This document shows, one piece after another, positions 58,502 through 64,000 of a stretch of 64,000 nt of DNA. A program made the position numbers and the translations under genes. The stretch lies in the NCBI RefSeq assembly GCF_001552215.1, contig NZ_BCQT01000004.1, positions 1-64,000 of the forward strand. The letters run 5' to 3'. Every line of letters begins with the position of its first letter. Within the stretch, counting starts at the first letter, position 1. The stretch comes from Actinomadura macra NBRC 14102. GTDB lineage: Bacteria; Actinomycetota; Actinomycetes; Streptosporangiales; Streptosporangiaceae. The notes under the pieces were generated by a model. It saw only the letters and a list, made by a program, of their open reading frames with translations, had not been told where the DNA came from and did no database searches.

Positions 58502-61500
58502 TCGGGCGCGGCACGAACTCCACCGCGGACGCCGCACCGGGCGAGGCCGTGAACAGGCGGTACTCCACGTTCTGCGCGCCGGCCCTCGGCAGCGGTACCG
58601 CGTGCTGACCGTTCACGCGCACCGGGCCGACGGTCGCGACCACGTCCCCGTCCTCGCGGGTGAACAGCGCCCCACCGGACCGGCCGCGCAGCACCATCGC
58701 CGGCAGGTCGACCGGCGCCGCGGACGTCAGCACGAGGCTCGGCCGGCGCCCGCCCGAGCCGCGGACGTGGTACTCGACGCGGACTCCCGGACGCGTGAAC
58801 TCCCTGCGCACACCGCCGGTCACGAAGTCCAGGCCGTCCTTCTGGACGACCAGCGCGACGATCACGTTCACGCGCGTCGCACCGGGCTGGACGGGCAGGG
58901 CGCAGCCGCCCGTGGCCTCCCCCGCGCTCCTGGACACGGTCAGCGGCCGGTCCACGGCCGTCACGTCCAGCAGCTCGCCGGCCGACCCGTGGCCCACGAG
59001 CGCCCGGGTGCTGCCCTCCGGCCACCACCAGCCGAGCGCGAGCGTCCGGCCCGCGAACTCGCCCCGCAGATCCACGACCTCCTCCCGGATCGCGTAGCGG
59101 CGTGGCCGGCCGACGTAGGCCATGCCGTCCAGGACGAGGACCGGCACGTACGAGAGGAACTCGCTCCTGCGGTCGATGATCGGATCGGACAGCGGGGGCT
59201 CGCCGGACAGGACGAACCCGTCGAGCTTCAGCCGTCCCAGCGGGCCCTGGTCGCCCTCGCGCAGCGACCCGGCCCCGTCCTGGCGGACGATCCGCACCTC
59301 GCCCCGCTCCGGAAGCGGGAACCGGATGTCCGTCTTATGCGCATAGAGGCCGTATCGCGCGCTCGACCCGGTGAGGAGCAACGGGCCGGGCGGGGCCGGG
59401 CGCCGCGTCGGGGTCACCTGCTCGGAGCGGCCGGCGGACCACACCATCCCGCCGTCCGGTCGGAGGTACCCCGCGCGGACCGTGTACTCGTACCGGACGC
59501 CGTTGCGGACGCCGGTGTCGACCAGCCGCGACGGCTCGGTCGGCGTCAGCACGACCGCCGGGTCCGTCGCGCCCAGCTCCCGCCTCGACACCTCGACCCG
59601 TGCCGCGCGCGCCGGCGGCTCCCAGGTGAGCGTCACCCGGCCGTCCCCCGCCTCGCCGCGCAGCTCCGCATCGAGCGCGGCCAGGACCGTGGCGGCGACC
59701 CCGGGCGCCGAGCGGGCGCCGAACCGCGTGGCGAACACCGCGTAGGTGAGCGGCTGCCCGGCGACCTCGGCCGCGGACCGGTCGCGCAGCGGCGGTTCGG
59801 CCGGATCCGCGACGCGCTGTTGACCCGGAACGTCCTCCATGGACTCCGGCGCGTCCGGGCCGATCCGCCGGACCACGACATAGGAGATGTCGGTGTCGGG
59901 TGACCTCTCCCAGGTGACCTGGACCCCGGCGGCCGGGTCGGCGACGGTGGCACGGACACCGGCGGGCGGGTCCGGCGGGATCCGCGCGAGCTCCACCCGG
60001 GCGGGTTCGAGGTCGGCGCACAGTGTCAGCGCCTCCCGGTACAGCTCGATGCTGCGGGTTCTGGAGATCTCGGGCCGGCGCGCCAGCTCGCACAGCTCCC
60101 TCGCCTCCATGATCCTTCGTTCGGCCCGTTCGAGCAGCTCCCGGCGGCGCGGGAGGCCGTCCGGCGCGGTGCGCAGCGCACTCGCCGCCGCGATGTACCG
60201 CTGGGCGCTCATCAGGGGCTCGATCGCCGCCCGGGCCCGTTCGATCTCCTGGACCGCGACGGTCCAGCGGGCCCGGACCTTCCGGAGCTTGACCGAGACC
60301 GGATCGGTGGAAGCGGCGGGGAGCCGCCAGATGCGCTCGGCCCGATCCAGGTAGGTCTCCGCCTGCGCCAGCCGGTGCGCGTCGAGGGCCTCGGTCGCCT
60401 GGACGGCGAGGTCGTCGACGGCGTCCCGCTGGCCGATGGGGAAGCCGCACCGGCAGCCGCCGCCGTAACGGGGCTCGACCGCACCGCACCGCGGGCACGG
60501 CTCGCGCAGCGGGAAGGCGCAGATGGCGCATGTCTCGTCGGACGGGCCGTTGAGGCCGGCGCACCGGGGGCACTGCACCAGGCTGCGGACCCGGTCCTCG
60601 TCCTCGGGCGCGGGCAGTTCGACGGCCCAGCCGTGCTTGGCGAGCCGCTCCCGCAGGTACAGCAGCGCGAGCGTGAGATCGTTCACGCCGCGGGTGCGCG
60701 CCTCCTCCAGGAACGCCTCGACCTGGCCGCGGCTCACCGAGCGCGCGCTGCCGAGCACGTCGAAGAACCACTCCACCAGCTCCTGGAGCTTCGTCAGGCG
60801 CATCGACGCGTCGAGCCGGTCACGCTGCTCGTCGGACTGGAAGAGGCTCGCCCTGGCCAGGCCGCTCAGCCGCTCCAGCGCCTTGATCGTCGGGTCCTGC
60901 TTGTTCTTGCGGTTGTGCTGCTTCAGGTAGAGCGCGTCCGCGGCGGCGAGCAGCACCTCCCGCGGGCTCTGCTCGTTGACCGCGGCGTCCACGCTCTTGA
61001 GCACGTCGTAGATCGACAACTCCTGCGCGCTCCTGAGCAGCTCGCGCAGCTGCGCCTCGGTCCGGTCGTCGAGCCGGGGCCCGACCGGGTCGTCCTGGAC
61101 GGAGCGGACCGGAACCCCGTCGAGCTGCTTGCGCAGGGACTCGTCGGCGGCCAGGACGTCCGCGAAGCTCTGGCGGAGCGCGGCCACCTCCGATTCCAGG
61201 AGGAAGCCGCGCTTGGCCATCAGCGCCAGCCGGGCCATGAAGTCCTTGCGCCGGGCGGTGCGGGAGGCCCTCTCCTGCGCCCGCGCCCGATCGCGCTCGG
61301 CCTTGCGCGCCTCCGCGTCGCCCATGACCTGGCGGATGAGCTTGACGTGACTCATGTGGCGCTTCGCCTCGGCCGTCGCGGGGAGCGACTGGAGGCCCAT
61401 CGACTGCTGGGTCCACCGCTTCAGCGCCTCCGACAGGGCGCGCTGGTAGGCCATCTCGTCCCACGGGCCGTGCGGGTCGAGTTCCAGCAGCAGGAAGAAG

Positions 61501-61532
61501 TTCGGCCGATCCTTGTCCCCGCCCCCGGTCAT
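58491..61532 (-). CDS. Multidomain protein: J-like N-terminus, zinc ribbons, fibronectin-like repeats
   Basis: A 1013-residue protein. Residues 10-85 resemble a J-domain-like helical fold (LLLELDPHGPWDEMAYQRAL) without the HPD motif. A charged helical region follows to about 300. Two zinc-ribbon pairs are present near residues 318-366 (CPRC...CAIC and CPRC...CRCG). A helical part follows, then at least two fibronectin-III-like segments (VTWERSPDTDISYVVVRR, VTLTWEPPARAARVEVSR) and beta-rich C-terminal domains. Its ATG overlaps the stop of the Hsp70-vWA gene (ATGA), so the two are co-translated. It may be a co-chaperone or adaptor of that protein. No enzyme motif is recognised. Confidence 0.75.
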   Translation of the reverse strand: MTGGGDKDRPNFFLLLELDPHGPWDEMAYQRALSEALKRWTQQSMGLQSLPATAEAKRHMSHVKLIRQVMGDAEARKAERDRARAQERASRTARRKDFMARLALMAKRGFLLESEVAALRQSFADVLAADESLRKQLDGVPVRSVQDDPVGPRLDDRTEAQLRELLRSAQELSIYDVLKSVDAAVNEQSPREVLLAAADALYLKQHNRKNKQDPTIKALERLSGLARASLFQSDEQRDRLDASMRLTKLQELVEWFFDVLGSARSVSRGQVEAFLEEARTRGVNDLTLALLYLRERLAKHGWAVELPAPEDEDRVRSLVQCPRCAGLNGPSDETCAICAFPLREPCPRCGAVEPRYGGGCRCGFPIGQRDAVDDLAVQATEALDAHRLAQAETYLDRAERIWRLPAASTDPVSVKLRKVRARWTVAVQEIERARAAIEPLMSAQRYIAAASALRTAPDGLPRRRELLERAERRIMEARELCELARRPEISRTRSIELYREALTLCADLEPARVELARIPPDPPAGVRATVADPAAGVQVTWERSPDTDISYVVVRRIGPDAPESMEDVPGQQRVADPAEPPLRDRSAAEVAGQPLTYAVFATRFGARSAPGVAATVLAALDAELRGEAGDGRVTLTWEPPARAARVEVSRRELGATDPAVVLTPTEPSRLVDTGVRNGVRYEYTVRAGYLRPDGGMVWSAGRSEQVTPTRRPAPPGPLLLTGSSARYGLYAHKTDIRFPLPERGEVRIVRQDGAGSLREGDQGPLGRLKLDGFVLSGEPPLSDPIIDRRSEFLSYVPVLVLDGMAYVGRPRRYAIREEVVDLRGEFAGRTLALGWWWPEGSTRALVGHGSAGELLDVTAVDRPLTVSRSAGEATGGCALPVQPGATRVNVIVALVVQKDGLDFVTGGVRREFTRPGVRVEYHVRGSGGRRPSLVLTSAAPVDLPAMVLRGRSGGALFTREDGDVVATVGPVRVNGQHAVPLPRAGAQNVEYRLFTASPGAASAVEFVPRPITA

Positions 61533-63619
61533 CGCCCGCTGCCGGTCTCGGTGATCTCCCGTGCGATCGTCCCGAAGACCGTGCTGAGCTCACCGAGCTG
61601 GGTGAACATCGCCTGCTCGCTGGACGAGGCGATCCCCTTCAGAAACTCATGATCGGCGCCGCCGAACCCGACCGCGATGATCTCGATCCCCTGCTTGTGG
61701 CAGCGCCGGGCGCGCTTGGTGGCATGGGGCTGTTCCTCCCATACGCCGTCCGCGAGGACGACGCTGAACCGGCGGTGCCTGGTGCGGCCGAGCAGTTCCG
61801 CGATGGTGTCGAAGGGGTGGGTGGCGTTGCCGTAGCCCGTGGTGCCGACCTGGAGCTTCTTAATGGCGCGGGAGACGTCGGCGCCGTTGTTGGTCGCCCG
61901 CAAGGTGACGTCCACGGAGTCGGAGAAGCCGATGAGCCCGACCGCCGTCGTGGTCAGGTCGAGCTGGCTGACGAACGCCTTGGCGGCCCGCTGCGCCTCC
62001 GCCAGCGGCCGGCCCGCCATGCTGCCGGACAGGTCGAACGCCAGGTAGACCGTCATCGGCTCGCGGGAGGCGGTGCGGGGCGGGGGTTCCAGGAACCGGT
62101 CCGGGACGTCGAGGGGCAGATCGTGCACCGTCACCTCCAGCGCGGTGCCCGTCTCCCGCTCCTTCGCGGTCACCCCGACCAGGGCGTTGTCGTCGTAGGC
62201 GTAGGAGACATCGACGACGACCCTGCGCCCGCCGCCCGAGGTGGGGAAGCCGGTGACGACGTAGCGGCCGAGGTAGGCGCAGTCCTGGACGTCCTCCGTC
62301 TCGCCCTGGGTGAGGAAGACCTCCATCTCGTCTCCCCCGTCCCCCTTGAGCCCGAACTGGTACGGCCGGGTCGCGACCGAGGGAATGCGCTGGTTGCGGG
62401 GGAGCAGGACGCTGTTGAGGTAGCGGTCACCCTCGGCGCTCTCGGCGATCATGCCGAGGCTGTGCGCCACGACGTTGCTGATCCGGCGCGGCCCGCCGAG
62501 CCGCAGGATGGGCGCGCCGGCGGTCTGCTCCCCCGCCGCGCCGGGGAGCCGCGGCCGGGTGGCCGCCTCCTCCTCCAGCAGGATCGCCGCCTGCGCGGCG
62601 GCGCCGAGCGCGACGGCGTGGTCGGGGTGGATGCCGCCCATCGGCGGTTTGCCCGACACCCGCTCGATCCACTGCCGGACCATCGGCATCCGGGTGGAGC
62701 CCCCGACCAGGAGCACGCCCTCGATGTCCGGCCAGTCGAGCCCGGTCTCCCGCAGGAGCTTGGCGGTGAGCTGCCCGGTCTGCTCCAGCAGGTCACGGGT
62801 GGCGGCCTCGAACCCTTCGCGGGTGATCTCGGCGCGGACCGTCCGTCCCCCGGAGGTGATGCGGATCTCCGCGGAACGCCGCGCGGACAGCGCCTGCTTG
62901 AGCCGCTCCACCTCGACCAGCAGTGCGCCGGGGTTGGCGCCCAGCGCCTCGGCGTCGTCCGGCGGCAGGTCGCGCAGCAGTTCCCCGGCGAGCCGGTCGT
63001 CGAAGTCCCGGCCGCCGAGTTCGTGGTCGCCCTCGGCGGCCACGACGGTGATCTCCCTCTCGCCGATCTCGACGAGGGAGATGTCGAAGGTGCCGCCACC
63101 GAGGTCGTACACCAGGGCGCGGCGGGTGCCCGCCGCCGGGCGCAGCCCGTAGGCGAGCGCCGCGGCGGTCGGCTCGCTGATCAGCCGTAGTACCTCCAGC
63201 CCGGCGAGCCGGCCGGCCTCCAGCGTGGCGGCGCGCTCGGGGTGGGTGAAGTACTCCGGCACCGTCACGACGGCCCGCGTCACCGGACGGTCGAGAGCCG
63301 CCTCCGCCTGGGCCTTCAGATGGCCGAGCACCAGCGCCGAGAGCTCCGGCGGGGTCCAGTCCCGGTCGCCGAGCGGCAGCCGGAAGGCGGTGTTACCCAT
63401 CCAGCGCTTGAACAGGTGCGCGACCTCGGCGGCGCCGTCCGCCTGGCCCTGCTTGGCCTCGCCGCCGACCACCGGGCGGCCGCCCGCGTCGAGACCGACC
63501 ACCGAGGCGGTGAGCGGGTCACCGAGCGCGTTCGGGATGATCTCCGGGTCGCCGTCACCGTTGACCCAGGCGACCGCCGAGTACGTGGTCCCGAGATCGA
63601 TGCCGACCGCTACGTCCAC
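61529..63619 (-). CDS. Hsp70-like ATPase fused to a von Willebrand A domain
   Basis: A 696-residue protein. Residues about 1-370 are an Hsp70/actin-type ATPase (VGIDLGTTYSAVAW, VYDLGGGTFDISLVEIG, LLVGGSTRMPMV). Residues about 390-500 fit the Hsp70 substrate-binding beta-sandwich. Residues about 515-690 are a vWA domain with the metal motif DLSGSMAG (D-x-S-x-S). The helical lid of Hsp70 is replaced by the vWA domain. The start is GTG 63619 with GGGAGGA 6 bases upstream; longer frames run into the neighbouring gene. It sits 23 bp after the partial hsp70 gene and overlaps the next gene by 4 bp, forming an operon. Confidence 0.9.
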   Translation of the reverse strand: MDVAVGIDLGTTYSAVAWVNGDGDPEIIPNALGDPLTASVVGLDAGGRPVVGGEAKQGQADGAAEVAHLFKRWMGNTAFRLPLGDRDWTPPELSALVLGHLKAQAEAALDRPVTRAVVTVPEYFTHPERAATLEAGRLAGLEVLRLISEPTAAALAYGLRPAAGTRRALVYDLGGGTFDISLVEIGEREITVVAAEGDHELGGRDFDDRLAGELLRDLPPDDAEALGANPGALLVEVERLKQALSARRSAEIRITSGGRTVRAEITREGFEAATRDLLEQTGQLTAKLLRETGLDWPDIEGVLLVGGSTRMPMVRQWIERVSGKPPMGGIHPDHAVALGAAAQAAILLEEEAATRPRLPGAAGEQTAGAPILRLGGPRRISNVVAHSLGMIAESAEGDRYLNSVLLPRNQRIPSVATRPYQFGLKGDGGDEMEVFLTQGETEDVQDCAYLGRYVVTGFPTSGGGRRVVVDVSYAYDDNALVGVTAKERETGTALEVTVHDLPLDVPDRFLEPPPRTASREPMTVYLAFDLSGSMAGRPLAEAQRAAKAFVSQLDLTTTAVGLIGFSDSVDVTLRATNNGADVSRAIKKLQVGTTGYGNATHPFDTIAELLGRTRHRRFSVVLADGVWEEQPHATKRARRCHKQGIEIIAVGFGGADHEFLKGIASSSEQAMFTQLGELSTVFGTIAREITETGSGR

Positions 63620-63642
63620 CTGCCGTCCTCCCACCGGGCCGG

Positions 63643-64000
63643 TCACCCGATGACGCGGATGCCGCGCCCGTACTCGATCGCCTTCTCGACCTCTTCGGCG
63701 GACAGGACCCGGTCGGTCTCGACGCTCGCCCGCACGACGTTGCCGCCCTCGGCCTTGTCCTGGCCGGTGATGTGCAGGCGCCCCTGGCCGTCGAGCCGGA
63801 AGGTGACGTCGATCGGCGAGTTCGCGGGCAGCCCGGCCTGCATCTCCAGCACGGCGCTGGTCACCTCCTCGCCGGTGTCGAGATCTCGGACGATCTTCTC
63901 CTCGGAGGTGTTCTCGAAGATCTTCAGCTCGATCAGCGGCGCTCCGCCGTCCTTGGTGCCGAAGGTCATCGTGCATTCGGCGGGCAGGGCCTGCTGGGCC
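63643..64000 (-). CDS. Hsp70-family protein, C-terminal part only (cut by window edge)
   Basis: The frame stays open to the right edge (AQQALPAECTMTFGTKDGG), so the internal ATG at 63969 is not a true start. The visible 119 residues match the substrate-binding beta domain of Hsp70-like proteins (LPANSPIDVTFRLDGQGRLHI). It ends soon after SAEEVEKAIEYGRG, without a long helical lid. It is the first visible gene of the operon with the Hsp70-vWA protein; the ATPase half should lie to the right. Confidence 0.8.
   Translation of the reverse strand, partial: AQQALPAECTMTFGTKDGGAPLIELKIFENTSEEKIVRDLDTGEEVTSAVLEMQAGLPANSPIDVTFRLDGQGRLHITGQDKAEGGNVVRASVETDRVLSAEEVEKAIEYGRGIRVIG

Noticed and set aside
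61532-63976. Longer start of the Hsp70-vWA gene near 63976
   Set aside because: The extra N-terminal part is Arg-rich shadow sequence overlapping the partial hsp70 gene; GTG 63619 has a good ribosome binding site and begins at the conserved ATPase motif.

Overview
The window is high-GC DNA with actinomycete codon habits (mostly G or C in third positions, many GTG/TTG starts, GGAGG-type ribosome binding sites). It fits a filamentous actinobacterium; I cannot name the genus from sequence alone. There is no rRNA, CRISPR array or recognisable insertion sequence. There is one tRNA-like gene.

Region 1 (1-48.7 kb) is most of a large nonribosomal peptide (NRPS) cluster that continues past the left edge. 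A six-module NRPS (<1..19044, minus) and a two-module NRPS (24149..30625, minus) read, from their adenylation-domain specificity residues, Asp-Asp, then Ser-Asp-Tyr/beta-hydroxy-Tyr-Thr-X-X. The second condensation domain of the two-module protein looks like a dual epimerisation/condensation domain. Tailoring and helper genes are two different beta-hydroxylases (CmlA-type di-iron and SyrP/TauD-type), an MbtH protein, an alpha/beta hydrolase, a P450, a free-standing carrier protein and an ABC exporter. Precursor genes make 4-hydroxyphenylglycine (Hpg: hmaS plus a fused hydroxymandelate oxidase-aminotransferase) and 3,5-dihydroxyphenylglycine (Dpg: dpgA-B-C-D). No module in view carries a classical Hpg or Dpg code, so those modules either lie beyond the left edge or are the odd modules 5 and 6. 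The predicted product is an acidic, possibly acylated peptide that I do not recognise.

Control of the cluster is unusually visible. There are two StrR-type (ParB-fold) regulator genes. Three 29-bp inverted repeats with the StrR-box layout (9-bp arms, 11-bp spacer) lie upstream of the six-module NRPS, between the CmlA-type gene and mbtH, and between the two-module NRPS and the P450. The rare leucine codon TTA occurs very early in several cluster genes and at least eleven times in the big NRPS. Between hmaS and the fused hmo-hpgT gene lies a tRNA-like gene with a UAA anticodon, which would read UUA, but with a short class I variable loop instead of the long arm of bacterial tRNA-Leu.

htpG (Hsp90) and a cold-shock-domain protein sit inside the cluster region. 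A PQQ-type sugar dehydrogenase and a LOG-family nucleotide hydrolase follow it.

Region 2 (51.6-64 kb) looks like a defence or conflict island. A small helical protein and a 1369-residue NB-ARC/TPR STAND protein share a short glycine-rich motif, the arrangement expected of bacterial amyloid-signalling NLR pairs. Next come a two-gene membrane pair resembling MotA/MotB or ZorA/ZorB stator proteins. Converging on them is a chaperone-like operon: a truncated (edge-cut) Hsp70, an Hsp70-vWA fusion, and a 1013-residue protein with J-like, zinc-ribbon and fibronectin-like parts.
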